DNA of 64,000 nucleotides from Bacillota bacterium (GCA_017417045.1 JAFPZZ010000011.1:1-64000), one strand, 5' to 3'; positions 1 to 8,834 are shown, counted from the stretch's first letter. Notes: a model not told the origin generated them from the sequence alone. Made by a program: numbers and translations.

Positions 1-233
1 GCTGAGCTGAGAATGGCGCCAGATTCGTCTGATGTATCGCTGAGACCAGAGCCAGGATCGCTTGCGGCGTTGCTGAGTCCGGAGTCCGCAGCGCCAGCCG
101 TAAGCGAAGGCGGGCCGTCCGGTCCGTCTGCGTATGCGGCGTATGGAGCCTGCATCGGCAGGCAGCCCAGGACTAAAGTCAGCGCGACGAGCGCGGCTGC
201 GAGCTTTCTAAAATATGCTCTGTATTCTTTCAT
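1..233 (-). CDS. secreted protein, N-terminal part only
   Basis: The reverse strand opens with ATG at 231-233, six bases after an AGGTGA ribosome site, and runs off the window edge after 77 codons. The product starts MKEYRAYFRKLAAALVALTL, a classic signal peptide: basic N-terminus, hydrophobic core of about 15 residues, then a likely signal peptidase I site near AYA-DG (about residue 36). A Cys after the core (VLGC) makes a lipoprotein a weaker alternative. The rest is Ser/Gly/Asp/Ala rich and looks like an unstructured linker, as is common at the start of clostridial surface proteins. No domain is visible, so the function is unknown. A 260-base leader with its own promoter and terminator precedes it. 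Confidence 0.75.
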   Translation of the reverse strand, partial: MKEYRAYFRKLAAALVALTLVLGCLPMQAPYAAYADGPDGPPSLTAGAADSGLSNAASDPGSGLSDTSDESGAILSS

Positions 234-413
234 GGTCTTATCACCTGATGTGTCTAATCCTTTGCGGTTTAAGCGGATCACCCGTCCGTTGCGCGCAGTT
301 TCCATTTGATTTAACTTTAAATCATTTCAGGGGGAAACACAAGCGCGGCGGGAGTTGTCTGTGTAAGATATTGTAAATTGGTATCATCACGATCCTCGTG
401 TTGATAGATCATA

Positions 414-495
414 GGAAATAAAAACTACCACCGTTTGAAAAACGGTGGTAAACGCTAAATATTAGCCGGCGCCTCCGAATCGAAAGCGGCTGATT
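414..495 (-). promoter_or_regulatory. leader RNA with terminator ahead of the secreted protein gene
   Basis: Transcripts starting near 495 would hold three local hairpins: AGCCG/CGGCT, then GCTAA-tat-TTAGC, then a perfect 11-bp stem TACCACCGTTT (426-450) followed by a T-rich tail. The last is a strong intrinsic terminator on the minus strand. Either this is a short non-coding RNA of about 80 nt or an attenuator controlling the secreted protein 180 bases further on. I could not match it to a riboswitch class that I know. Confidence 0.5.
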
Positions 496-501
496 AGGTT
501 C

Positions 502-530
502 AATATATCACAATTTACAGAATTTTACAA
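502..530 (-). promoter_or_regulatory. promoter for the leader RNA
   Basis: The minus strand has -35 TTGTAA (525-530) and -10 TATATT (502-507) with a 17-base spacer. A direct repeat of GCnCTTGGAC (531-540 and 590-599) and an inverted repeat TGCGG-acgtg-CCGCA (541-555) lie just upstream and could be operator sites. The remaining sequence up to the DUF4037 stop at 676 shows no gene. Confidence 0.55.
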
Positions 531-675
531 GCGCTTGGACTGCGGACGTGCCGCACACGGGAGTATCAGGACGCTCGACATCTGGCTTAGCACTTGGACG
601 ATAAGTACATCAACATAAATATCAGAATGCCCGGCAGCCGGACCGGTCTTCGATCGACCTCCCTCCTATGACGCC

Positions 676-1671
676 CTACCCGTTTAGTCCGGCAAATATG
701 TCAGAGTTTCTGAGGAATCCATCCTCTATGCGGTCGTTCACGGAATAGGCGTGCTTTTCAAGGTCGCCGCAGGTCGCCTTCGTCAGGCTCTGCTCCTGCA
801 GAAGGCTTATGATATACGAAGATACTTCTTCGATGAGATTCGCCGTATTGTCAGGAGAGGTATCTGCAGCATCGCTCCCGGAGGAGGGATCCTCAGCAGG
901 GCGTTCCAAGGAGGCCCCGCCGGCGTCCCCTTCGAGTATCTCCTCCAGTCTGTCGGCGGCGATTGGTTCGCATTCTCTCAGCGCCCTGAAAGCCCACTTA
1001 TAATAAGGCGTATAGCGGCCATGCAGGAGCATGAGCACGTGAGTGGCCGAGCTGACGAATTCGGCTGCGGCCAGACGCGCGGCGCCTTTTTCCCCATGCG
1101 CAAGGCAGCGCGAGTAGTTATACTGCCCGCTCTGGGCGGCGAGGAGCAGATAAGACGCGAGCTTCTTCAGCCTTATATCCTCAGGCATCTCCGAAAGATA
1201 GGACCTCAGGGCTGTCATCTCTCCCAGGCCGTCGAACCAGATCTCCCCGTTCACGGCTTCGAGCAGGCTCTGCTCGGGTATCCTTAGCCACTGCTCCGCG
1301 CTGAGCGGCAGCGTCTGCGTCCCGGTGCGGGCAAGCAGGAAGTCTGCCGTCCGTATAACGCCGCGGCGGGGACCACCCGCAGGCGCGACCAGGCTCCTCC
1401 TGAGACCTTCGTATTCTTTGGGAAGCTTGTCGTAGAAGCGCTGCAGCAGGAAAGCGTCCCTGCGGCTGACCCTGTCCTCATCAGGGATGAATATGCAAAA
1501 GCCGGGCTCGAAGTCATGGTCTTTGGAGATCTCGTCGTCGTAGCCCAAACATTCTGAACCGGGCCCGCAGAGGCCGATCGCCAGATAAGGCAGCAGATGC
1601 GAAAATTCACTGCGGATGGCATCCGCAGCGAATTCCTCGTAATATTTTCTTGAGATATCAAGGCCTTTCAA
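676..1671 (-). CDS. DUF4037 domain protein (nucleotidyltransferase-like)
   Basis: 331 residues. The N-terminal third carries GYDDEISKDHDFEP (about residues 43-56), the signature region of DUF4037 proteins, which resembles the metal-binding strand of nucleotidyltransferase-fold enzymes with acidic residues in GYDDE and KDHDFE. The remainder is helical. The substrate is unknown. The start is a TTG five bases after the stop of the upstream TPR gene, so the two are surely cotranscribed; an AGGG lies about ten bases before it. The pairing of a DUF4037 protein with a TPR protein suggests a shared regulatory or stress role, but this is inference. Confidence 0.8.
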   Translation of the reverse strand: MKGLDISRKYYEEFAADAIRSEFSHLLPYLAIGLCGPGSECLGYDDEISKDHDFEPGFCIFIPDEDRVSRRDAFLLQRFYDKLPKEYEGLRRSLVAPAGGPRRGVIRTADFLLARTGTQTLPLSAEQWLRIPEQSLLEAVNGEIWFDGLGEMTALRSYLSEMPEDIRLKKLASYLLLAAQSGQYNYSRCLAHGEKGAARLAAAEFVSSATHVLMLLHGRYTPYYKWAFRALRECEPIAADRLEEILEGDAGGASLERPAEDPSSGSDAADTSPDNTANLIEEVSSYIISLLQEQSLTKATCGDLEKHAYSVNDRIEDGFLRNSDIFAGLNG

Positions 1672-1676
1672 TGATA

Positions 1677-2501
1677 CTAAGCCCTTTCGTATATCCTCTT
1701 CGCCCTAACCCTGCACTCATCGGCATATTCGGTATATCCGTAGTACTCGAACACCGGGGCGCACTTCTCGCAGACGAAGGCATAGTTGCCGCTCTGCTCC
1801 TGTCCGGGCACGTTAAGGTACACCCAGGCCTGCTCTATGGCGCCGCGGATGCGGCTCTCACCCTCGGCGAATCCGTATTTGAACACGTAGACGTCCGCTA
1901 TATTCAGCATCGTGATGGCGGCCTCGGGCTGCTGGCCCGGAATATCCCTGACGACGGAAAGGGCTTTATCGTAAACCTCCAGCGCTTCGTCGTAGCGGTC
2001 GAGGTCGAAATAGACTAAGCCGAGGTTGTTGTACATACCGCCGAGCCTCCAGTCGGAGCTCTTGACCTTTTCCTCGTATATGGGGCGGGCTTTCTCAAAG
2101 AGCTCCATTGCTCCCTGCGGATCGCCGAATGCCTTGAGCACAGTTCCCGCGTTTATATAGCAGGTGGCGCCGCTGACAGCGTCCCCGTAGCCGAGCTCGG
2201 GTATGAGAGCCAGCGCCACGTCCATGCTGGCGCGCGCCTTCTCCTCGTTTCCGAGCTTACGGTAAAGGCCCATGAGCTCGTTCTCAACGAGGAAGACACC
2301 GCGTTTATCTCCCAAGCTCTCCGCTTCGGAGATCCAGTAGCGCAGGATGCGCTCCGCTCCGGCATAGTCGCTGCGGGAGAGCAGCTCGTCCTCCTTTTCC
2401 ATGACCCTGTCCATGGGTATCATGCCGGCCGCCTCGTTTTTCTCCCACATAGAGGTGTCGAACGGACAGTCGGGCTCTAGATAATCCTCTTTTTTGAGCA
2501 T
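1677..2501 (-). CDS. tetratricopeptide repeat protein
   Basis: 274 residues, almost wholly helical hairpins. TPR-like units are visible through the middle (for example GGMYNNLGLVYFDLDRYDEAL near residue 160, with G-L-Y-A spacing), preceded by units around residues 75-150. There is no signal peptide or membrane segment, so it should be cytoplasmic. It starts at ATG 2501 behind GGGAG and lies five bases upstream of the DUF4037 gene, probably as its scaffold or partner. Exact function unknown. Confidence 0.8.
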   Translation of the reverse strand: MLKKEDYLEPDCPFDTSMWEKNEAAGMIPMDRVMEKEDELLSRSDYAGAERILRYWISEAESLGDKRGVFLVENELMGLYRKLGNEEKARASMDVALALIPELGYGDAVSGATCYINAGTVLKAFGDPQGAMELFEKARPIYEEKVKSSDWRLGGMYNNLGLVYFDLDRYDEALEVYDKALSVVRDIPGQQPEAAITMLNIADVYVFKYGFAEGESRIRGAIEQAWVYLNVPGQEQSGNYAFVCEKCAPVFEYYGYTEYADECRVRAKRIYERA

Positions 2502-2530
2502 TTCAGGCTCCCTTTTGAAAACCGGTCTCA

Positions 2531-2552
2531 GGGCGCAGACATGCCTGCGCCC
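2531..2552 (-). terminator. hairpin after the M20 operon
   Basis: GGGCGCAG/CTGCGCCC stem of 8 bp with a six-base loop lies just after the stop of the carbamoylase gene and before the TPR gene. The T-tract (TTTTC) on the minus strand is weak and distant, so termination may be partial. Confidence 0.4.
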
Positions 2553-2573
2553 CCTGCGCCGGGCTTTTATATG

Positions 2574-3791
2574 CTACTTCTTTTCCGCCAGATATCCGAG
2601 TATGACCCTGATGCCGTTCTCCATCTGCTCGAACTCGGTATGCTCCTTAACATTGTGAGAGATACCGTCCTTGCAGGGGATGAAGACCATCGCGGTCGGG
2701 CAGACCTTTGGGAACATCATGGCGTCGTGACCGGCTCCGCTGGGCATCTTGCGGCATTTGAGCCCTTCTCTCACGGCGGACTGGTAGAGATCGTCGACCA
2801 GCCTCGGGTCGAGCGTTACGGGGGTCTTGCTGTCTACGCCGATGAGCTCATAGTCGATGTTCCTCGCCTTGCATATGCCCTCTATCCTGGTCTTGACCTC
2901 GGTCTCGACGCGCGCGATGCTGTCAGCGTCTATGCCGCGTATATCGATCTGCAGCGTGACCTTCCCGGGAACCGCGTTGATTATGTTCGGACGGTTCTCG
3001 ACGACGCCGACCGTGGCGACGGAGCTGTTTCCGGACTCCCTGCGGCCGGCGTTTTCTATGGCGAGTATGATCTCCGCGGCGCAGGTGAGCGCGTCGCGCC
3101 TGATGCTCATGGGCGTGGCGCCGGAGTGATCCGCCATGCCGCTCAGATGCAGAGTGAACCTGTGGGCTGCCGCTATCGCGGTGACTATGCCTACGTCCTC
3201 GCCGGCGGCCTCGAGCACTCTCGCCTGCTCTATGTGCAGCTCAATGTACTCCTTGTATGGCAGATCTCTCTTGATATCTCCCAGGTAGCCGCGCTTTTTG
3301 AGGACCTCCGGCAGCGGCGTTCCGTCGCGGCCGACCGCCTTCTCCACGAGCTTCATGTCTATCTGGTTTGTGAGCAGCTCAGAGCCGAGTGTCGCGAGCT
3401 TGAAGTTGGCGGACTCCTCGCAGCGGAAAGCGATGACAGTGATGGGGACTTCAATGCCTCTGGCCTTGAGCTCCTCCATGACCATGAGTCCTGCCGCTAC
3501 TCCGACCGGCCCGTCGTAGGGACCGCCCTCTATGACCGAATCGAGATGCGAGGCTATGACTGTGCTCTTGTCTGCCGCCCCTTCCGCGAAATTCGCGGCG
3601 TAGCTGTTTCCTATATCGTCGGCCCAGGTGCGGTATCCGAGGCTCCGTGCGGTCTCGGTGAAGATCCTGTGCATCTCGTCCTCTTCGGGTCCGTAGGCGA
3701 GGCGCGTGTTTCCGCCTCCCTCGAGCGCCCCTACCGGCGCGAACTTGGCGAATAATTCCCTGAGCTTTTCCTTGCTGGCTATGAGTTCCAT
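2574..3791 (-). CDS. M20 family amidase, hydantoinase/carbamoylase type
   Basis: 405 residues, the usual length. Family marks: zinc-site ASHLDSV (about residue 80), GGPYDGPVG following it, FRCEES (about 125), HIEQ (about 190), the dimerisation-domain segment ADHSGATPM (about 217-225), and the C-terminal GAGHDAMMF. This group includes N-carbamoyl-L-amino acid hydrolase, allantoate amidohydrolase and beta-ureidopropionase; the sequence alone does not settle the substrate. Starts at ATG with GGAGG five bases upstream. It follows a second M20 hydrolase (84-base gap), so the pair may release amino acids from N-substituted compounds. Confidence 0.88.
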   Translation of the reverse strand: MELIASKEKLRELFAKFAPVGALEGGGNTRLAYGPEEDEMHRIFTETARSLGYRTWADDIGNSYAANFAEGAADKSTVIASHLDSVIEGGPYDGPVGVAAGLMVMEELKARGIEVPITVIAFRCEESANFKLATLGSELLTNQIDMKLVEKAVGRDGTPLPEVLKKRGYLGDIKRDLPYKEYIELHIEQARVLEAAGEDVGIVTAIAAAHRFTLHLSGMADHSGATPMSIRRDALTCAAEIILAIENAGRRESGNSSVATVGVVENRPNIINAVPGKVTLQIDIRGIDADSIARVETEVKTRIEGICKARNIDYELIGVDSKTPVTLDPRLVDDLYQSAVREGLKCRKMPSGAGHDAMMFPKVCPTAMVFIPCKDGISHNVKEHTEFEQMENGIRVILGYLAEKK

Positions 3792-3875
3792 GTTTCCTCC
3801 GTGTTTTTATCTTCGGATGGGCGGCCGCGCGTGCAGCCGCTCCTATGCTGCTTTAGGCCTTCTGCCGGCCTTCCG

Positions 3876-5174
3876 CTAGCCCTCTATCTCGAGCGCTATG
3901 GAGGCGAAGCTCCTGGCGCCTATGCCTATGACTCTCTCGTCGAGATCGAAGCGGTTGTTGTGATGCGGCGCTATGAGCGGCATTCCGAACACCATCTCGG
4001 TGACCTTGCCGCCGTGCGACTGCACCGCCTTCATGATGGTGCAGACGTCCTCGCCCGCTCCGAAATCGAAGTCCTCTATGACCTCGTCGACTCCGTCCAC
4101 GCCCTCCAGGATCTCCCTCGCGCGGGATACGACCTCGGGATCGCAGACTATGCCTCCGGCGGAGCCCATGAAGTTGATGTCGAGCCCGCACTCGTACATG
4201 TCGGCGGAGGCCTGGCAGACCCTCTTGGCGCTCTTCTCCATGTATTCGTTGATCTCGGAGGTGATGCCTCTGGTCTCTATCGTGAGCTCGGCGTATTCGG
4301 GAACGACGTTCCTGCCGGTGCCGGAGCGGAAGGTGCCGATATTGATCCTGCTGGAGCCGTCCTGGTGCCTGGGGATCGCCAGCATGTTGAGCACGGCGGT
4401 GGAAGCCGCGGCCATAGCGTTCTTCCCCAGGTTGGGCGCGAGTCCCGCGTGGGCCGAAGCTCCGTGGAACACGGCGTCGAACTTGGTGCTGGCGAGGAAG
4501 CCCGTAGAGCTCGCGGCCACCATTCCAAGGTGCGTGCTCTTGAGCCCTATATGCGCTCCGAAGAAATAGTCGCAGTCCTTGAACATACCGGTGGCGGTGA
4601 GGCTAGCTGCGCCCCTGAGGCCCTCTTCCGCGGGCTGGAACACGAGCATCACCCTGCCCTTGAGCACGTCCTTGTACGCGCTGAGTATCTTGGCCGTGCC
4701 GAGCCCTATGGCTGTGTGGGCGTCGTGACCGCAGGCATGCATGCAGTTCTTATGCTTTGAGCGGAAGCCGTTCATGACGGGCTTATGGCCGAAGTCCTCG
4801 GTCTCGCTGACGTCGTTGCAGTCTATGTCGACTCTGATGCCTATCGTCGGGCCGGGAAGAGCTCCTTCTATCATGGTGACGCAGCCGGTGTAGCCGCCTT
4901 TCATCTTTTCGATGAGCTCCGGCCTGTCGCTCTCCGCGAGGGCCCTTTCGTAGCATTCCTCGAGGGCCTCGGGCTTGGGCATCCCGTACATGCTCTCGGG
5001 CGAATGTATCTCCCTGCCGAATCTGACCGGAAGGCCTAGTTTTTCGAGCTCGGTGATTATCTTCGCCGTGGTCCTGAACTCGGTCCAGCCGGATTCGGGA
5101 TAGGTGTGCAGATCTCGTCTGAACTCTATGAGCTCCTTCTCGAGCTCGTTCATGTCTATCCTGTCGAATGTCAT
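3876..5174 (-). CDS. M20 family amidohydrolase, AbgA-like
   Basis: 432 residues. An N-terminal FRRDLHTYPESGWTEF segment, metal-binding HACGHDAH (about residue 150), FQPAEEG (about 180), the lid-domain stretch GASAHAGLAPNLG and the C-terminal GAEDVCTIM / HHNNRFD are all present. The long segment between residues 60 and 100 is typical of the p-aminobenzoyl-glutamate hydrolase subunit A group, not of aminoacylases, but the true substrate is uncertain. The start is set by AGGAGG six bases before the ATG. Its neighbour downstream is a second M20 enzyme; upstream lies fprA, separated by a hairpin. Confidence 0.85.
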   Translation of the reverse strand: MTFDRIDMNELEKELIEFRRDLHTYPESGWTEFRTTAKIITELEKLGLPVRFGREIHSPESMYGMPKPEALEECYERALAESDRPELIEKMKGGYTGCVTMIEGALPGPTIGIRVDIDCNDVSETEDFGHKPVMNGFRSKHKNCMHACGHDAHTAIGLGTAKILSAYKDVLKGRVMLVFQPAEEGLRGAASLTATGMFKDCDYFFGAHIGLKSTHLGMVAASSTGFLASTKFDAVFHGASAHAGLAPNLGKNAMAAASTAVLNMLAIPRHQDGSSRINIGTFRSGTGRNVVPEYAELTIETRGITSEINEYMEKSAKRVCQASADMYECGLDINFMGSAGGIVCDPEVVSRAREILEGVDGVDEVIEDFDFGAGEDVCTIMKAVQSHGGKVTEMVFGMPLIAPHHNNRFDLDERVIGIGARSFASIALEIEG

Positions 5175-5225
5175 ATGTGTCCTCCTGGGCTTTTTGATCT
5201 CACTTAAAACAGCTCCTATGAAATA

Positions 5226-5254
5226 CAGCCCGGCCGAAAGCTCGGCGCGGGCTG
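5226..5254 (-). terminator. hairpin between fprA and the AbgA-like gene
   Basis: CAGCCCG/CGGGCTG with a nested CCGA/TCGG stem lies directly after the fprA stop on the minus strand. The T-tract is weak (GTATTTC), so it may attenuate and not fully end transcription. Confidence 0.5.
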
Positions 5255-5267
5255 CTCTTTGTCAATG

Positions 5268-6428
5268 CTAAGCCAGGATCTCGTCTGCCAGAGCCTCGAT
5301 CTGGGCCTTGTTCTCCTCGCTCATGGAGGAAAGTATGGTAACGGTGTTCTCGCAGATGGTCAGATCCTTGCATGCCGAGAGCTTGTTCCTCATGACCTTG
5401 GCGGCCATCGGGCCCCAGCTTCCGTTCTCGATGAGGCCTATCCTGCGCTTTTTGTAGCCGCGCTCCACGAGCTGATCGATGAACTGGTTCATGAAGGGGA
5501 AGATCTCTCCGTTGTAGGTAGTGGTCGCGAGGACTATGCGTCCGTGCCTGAAGGCGTCCTCGACGCACTCCGCCATATCCTCTCTTGCGAGGTCCGCGAC
5601 GACTACCCTCTCGCAGCCCTTGGCCTTGAGGGTCTCTGCCAGGCACTCGACGGCCTTCCTGGTGTTGCCATAGACCGTGGTATAGGCGATGAACACGCCC
5701 TCGGTCTCGACTCCGTAGGAGGACCAGGTATCGTAAAGCCCGATGTAGTAGGGCAGATCCTCATTCAGCACGGGTCCGTGCAGCGGGCAAATGGTCTTGA
5801 TATCGAGAGCCGCGGCTTTTTTAAGCAGGGTCTGTACAGGCATGCCGTATTTGCCGACTATGCCGAAGTAGTAGCGCCTCGCCTCGCAGGACCAGCCTTC
5901 GTCGTCGACGGCGTCCGAGGCTCCGAACTTTCCGAAGCCGTCTGCGGAGAAGAGTACCTTCTCGCTGGACTCGTAGGTGACCATTACCTCGGGCCAGTGG
6001 ACCATAGGCGCCATGATGAACGTAAGCTCATGGCTGCCGAGGCTGAGCTTCGTGCCTTCGGCCGCGACAAGCTGTCTGCCTTCGAATTCGAGGCCGTAGA
6101 AGTTCTTCATCATAGGGAAGGCCTTGGCCGTAGCGACTACGACGGCAGCCGGGTATTTCTCGGTGAAGAGCTTGATGTTGGCGGAATGGTCGGGTTCCAT
6201 ATGCTGGACTATGAGGTAGTCCGGGGTCCTGCCGTCCAGGACGGCCTCGAGCTTGCCGAGCCACTCTTCCCCGAAGCTCGCTTCTACGGTATCGAAGACC
6301 GCGATCTTCTCGTCGAGGATGACGTAGGAGTTGTACATCATCCCGTCCGGGACTATGTACTGGCCCTCGAAAAGGTCGACCTGCTTGTCGTCGACTCCGA
6401 TATATCTGATATTCTTTGAAACATCCAT
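5268..6428 (-). CDS. fprA: FprA-type flavodiiron protein
   Basis: 386 residues with an N-terminal metallo-beta-lactamase-like di-iron domain (1-245) and a C-terminal flavodoxin domain (250-386, phosphate loop TTVYGNTRKA). All six expected iron ligands are visible: H76, E78 and D80 in HMEPDH, H144 in HWPE, D163 in FSADGFG and H217 in PLHGP. These cytoplasmic enzymes reduce O2 to water and/or NO to N2O, using electrons from rubredoxin or similar donors. No rubredoxin domain is fused. The next gene block upstream encodes a nitrite reductase, so NO detoxification is a reasonable role here. Confidence 0.93.
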   Translation of the reverse strand: MDVSKNIRYIGVDDKQVDLFEGQYIVPDGMMYNSYVILDEKIAVFDTVEASFGEEWLGKLEAVLDGRTPDYLIVQHMEPDHSANIKLFTEKYPAAVVVATAKAFPMMKNFYGLEFEGRQLVAAEGTKLSLGSHELTFIMAPMVHWPEVMVTYESSEKVLFSADGFGKFGASDAVDDEGWSCEARRYYFGIVGKYGMPVQTLLKKAAALDIKTICPLHGPVLNEDLPYYIGLYDTWSSYGVETEGVFIAYTTVYGNTRKAVECLAETLKAKGCERVVVADLAREDMAECVEDAFRHGRIVLATTTYNGEIFPFMNQFIDQLVERGYKKRRIGLIENGSWGPMAAKVMRNKLSACKDLTICENTVTILSSMSEENKAQIEALADEILA

Positions 6429-6504
6429 AGTGATCTCTCCGTAAAATGAATCATATTATAAAACGATAAACTGTCCCATATATTATACATTATCCTTATC
6501 GAAA

Positions 6505-6540
6505 TGCCTATATAAAAATGGCCCGCCTAAGCGGGCCAAA
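6505..6540 (-). terminator. terminator after ccsA
   Basis: Perfect 7-bp stem GGCCCGC/GCGGGCC (6520-6537), four-base loop, followed on the minus strand by ATTTTTATAT. A canonical intrinsic terminator closing the cytochrome maturation genes. AT-rich sequence 6440-6500 beyond it probably holds the fprA promoter (two TATAAT-like boxes), but no clear -35 box. Confidence 0.85.
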
Positions 6541-6574
6541 GCGTATTAGCGAGACAAAGATCGCGCGCCGGGTA

Positions 6575-7390
6575 TCAGGCATAGCTGTGTATGCCCGGCA
6601 GGAAGGTGTTCACGCCTATGTAGGTGAACATGACGCAGACGAAGCCCAGCGCCGCGAAAACGGCCGCCGACCTGCCCCTCCAGCCTCCGCGTATGCGAAG
6701 GTGCAGATAAGCCGCGTAGACTATCCAGGTCACGAGAGACCAGGTCTCCTTGGGATCCCAGGACCAATAGCTTCCCCAGGCCTGTTCGGCCCAGATCGCC
6801 CCTGTCAGCATGGTGAAGCTTAGAAACAGCATGCCAAGGGATACGCTTCTGTAGCCTATCATATCCAGCATCTCGCGGTCTGGTATGTGCTCATCAAAGA
6901 AGCCTCCCCGCGTCAGCCTGTCCCGCGCAAGGAAGATGAGCGCGAGCACGAAAGAGACCCCAAACGCGCCGTAGGCTATGATGGCCGTCGAAACGTGAAA
7001 GCCCAGCCAGTTGCTCCTGAGCGAAGGCATGAGCTCCTTCACGTCCTTGCTCTGCATAGCGGCGTAGCCGATTATAAGGAACATAACCGGCGAGGAGAAG
7101 GCTCCAAGCACCGGGAATCTGAAGCGGCGTATGAATATGAGACTGACCAGGCAGAGGCCCCATGCGAAGGAGGTAGCGAACTCGTACTGATTGGTCATGG
7201 GAAGCCTTCCCGCGCCCACGCCCCTGCATATGAGGGCTGCCGTGTGCAAGGCGAATCCCGCTGCCTGCACGAGCTGCGCGGCCGGGGCGAGCTTTTCCCT
7301 TTTGAACGCCACGAAGATGAAATAGAGTATCATCGAGGCGAAATAAAGGAGCATGACTATGGTAAAGAGCGTGTTCTCAGCCTTGAGCAT
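6575..7390 (-). CDS. ccsA: cytochrome c biogenesis protein CcsA (system II)
   Basis: 271 residues with about eight membrane segments and the heme-handling motif WGSYWSWDPKETW (about residues 205-217), the WWD signature of CcsA/CcmC proteins, plus conserved His residues on outer loops. Together with Ccs1 it exports heme and attaches it to CXXCH motifs outside the membrane. It overlaps ccs1 by 14 bases, so the two are translated together. Their client is almost certainly the pentaheme NrfA encoded immediately upstream. Confidence 0.93.
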   Translation of the reverse strand: MLKAENTLFTIVMLLYFASMILYFIFVAFKREKLAPAAQLVQAAGFALHTAALICRGVGAGRLPMTNQYEFATSFAWGLCLVSLIFIRRFRFPVLGAFSSPVMFLIIGYAAMQSKDVKELMPSLRSNWLGFHVSTAIIAYGAFGVSFVLALIFLARDRLTRGGFFDEHIPDREMLDMIGYRSVSLGMLFLSFTMLTGAIWAEQAWGSYWSWDPKETWSLVTWIVYAAYLHLRIRGGWRGRSAAVFAALGFVCVMFTYIGVNTFLPGIHSYA

Positions 7391-8831
7391 GATCTTCCTC
7401 CCTTTCCGATACTGACTTTGACGGGACAGCTTCGCCTTCGCGGCCCTCGCGATCGGCGCATCCTTGCGCCGCTTCCCCTTTTGCGGCTTCCGCCGCCCTG
7501 AGGAAGCTCTCCTCGAAGATCCTTCCTCCCCTGGGGCTGCTGCCGCAGACCGTCCAGCTTCCTTCCTCCTCGTAGGCCCAGACCCTTGAGGGCTGCACGT
7601 AGAACGCGAGCGCGAGCCCGAGCAGGGTTACGATCCCTCCGGCGAAGGCCAGGCCGGTGAAGCTGTCTTTTTTGACCTGTATTAGCGTGTAGGGCCGGGG
7701 CTCCGTAAAGGTAACGACGTAATCGTCTATGATCAGCGGCTCGTCCCCGATCAGGACGTTCATGCCCAGGATCTGCCCCATGTAGTAGACGGTATAGAGA
7801 TAGGCGGGGGTCTCGATATCTTCGGCCGCTGTCTCAGGGCCCGCCGGAGCAAGGGTCGGACCGCTGTAGAAGGCGTTGTAGTATATAACCAGCTCTGGCA
7901 TGTCCTCGACCGGGACGAACTCGCCGGCGCAGAGCCAGTCCTGCTGAAGGAGCTCGCCGTTCTTCGTTATCGTGATCTTCGCTGCCCAGCCCGTGGAATT
8001 CTGATAGAACTTCATCCCGTAGAGCTTGGCGGGATGGTTGACGCTGATGGAAGCGGGGCGTCCGGAAGGCGAGCCTTCTCCTCCGCCAACGGGGCTTACT
8101 CTAATGTCCGATCTGTACTGGCTCACGCTGCCGCTGCCGCTGAGCTCTATGCGGAAATCGTCTATGCTGAGCTCGTAGCCGCTGTCGCCTACGGGCTTGG
8201 TCTGTCCGGGAACGCCGTAGACCGTGTACTCGCTCTTAGTGAACTGCCCAAGGGCGAATCCCGCTATGAGCAGGAGTATCCCGAGGTGGCAGACCCAGGC
8301 TCCCCAGAGTCCGGCGGCGTTCTTGGATGCAAACAGGCCGAGACCTTTTTTTGTTGAGGAAAGACCGGCCCGCTCATTATTCGCGGAGGAACCGCTGCCC
8401 TCTTCGGATGTCAAAAGGCCTGCGGAGGGCTCGATCTTTACCGGCTCACCCATACCGAGCTTTTTGAAAATCTGCAGAGGATCCGCGATGCCGGAGGCCG
8501 AGACCTGAGGGACGCCGTCAAATGCCCTCGCAGGGTCCTTTTCAGCCCTGTAGCGGGCCGAAAGCTGCTTCACGCGCGAAATATTGCAGAAGATCAGATC
8601 GGCGCAGAGAAAGGCGCTCAGGACTACGAAGCCGGGGCTGTGGAATATGTCGTCAAGCCCCAGCGCGATGATGAGGCCCGCGATCCTCTCGGAATAGCGG
8701 GCGGCATACCAGTCGAAGCTCTGCCCCTGCGTTATGAAGCTTCCCGCAGCGCACACCGCCGCCAGCACGACTATGATGCCTATGGCGAAGCGCATGGAAG
8801 TCAGTTTTTTTAAGAGGCTTTTTTCTTTCAT
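7377..8831 (-). CDS. ccs1: cytochrome c biogenesis protein Ccs1/ResB
   Basis: 484 residues. Three membrane segments near the N-terminus (about 12-30, 53-75, 175-195), a large extracytoplasmic domain (about 200-380) and a final membrane segment (about 393-412) fit the ResB/Ccs1 layout. A low-complexity Ser/Gly/Ala insert at about 135-165 and an acidic C-terminal tail of about 60 residues are extra. The GAAGG that could serve as ribosome site touches the ATG directly, and it lies within the T-tail of the nrfA terminator, so initiation here is odd; M13 has no better site. Confidence 0.9.
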   Translation of the reverse strand: MKEKSLLKKLTSMRFAIGIIVVLAAVCAAGSFITQGQSFDWYAARYSERIAGLIIALGLDDIFHSPGFVVLSAFLCADLIFCNISRVKQLSARYRAEKDPARAFDGVPQVSASGIADPLQIFKKLGMGEPVKIEPSAGLLTSEEGSGSSANNERAGLSSTKKGLGLFASKNAAGLWGAWVCHLGILLLIAGFALGQFTKSEYTVYGVPGQTKPVGDSGYELSIDDFRIELSGSGSVSQYRSDIRVSPVGGGEGSPSGRPASISVNHPAKLYGMKFYQNSTGWAAKITITKNGELLQQDWLCAGEFVPVEDMPELVIYYNAFYSGPTLAPAGPETAAEDIETPAYLYTVYYMGQILGMNVLIGDEPLIIDDYVVTFTEPRPYTLIQVKKDSFTGLAFAGGIVTLLGLALAFYVQPSRVWAYEEEGSWTVCGSSPRGGRIFEESFLRAAEAAKGEAAQGCADREGREGEAVPSKSVSEREEDHAQG

Positions 8832-8834
8832 CCT

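Noticed and set aside
5259-6419. Long plus-strand frame opposite fprA (386 codons), and similar ones opposite the M20 genes, rnfB-nrfA, malK-type and argS genes
   Set aside because: They mirror well-recognised genes on the minus strand, lack ribosome sites and show no protein family character; GC-rich codon bias creates such antisense frames.
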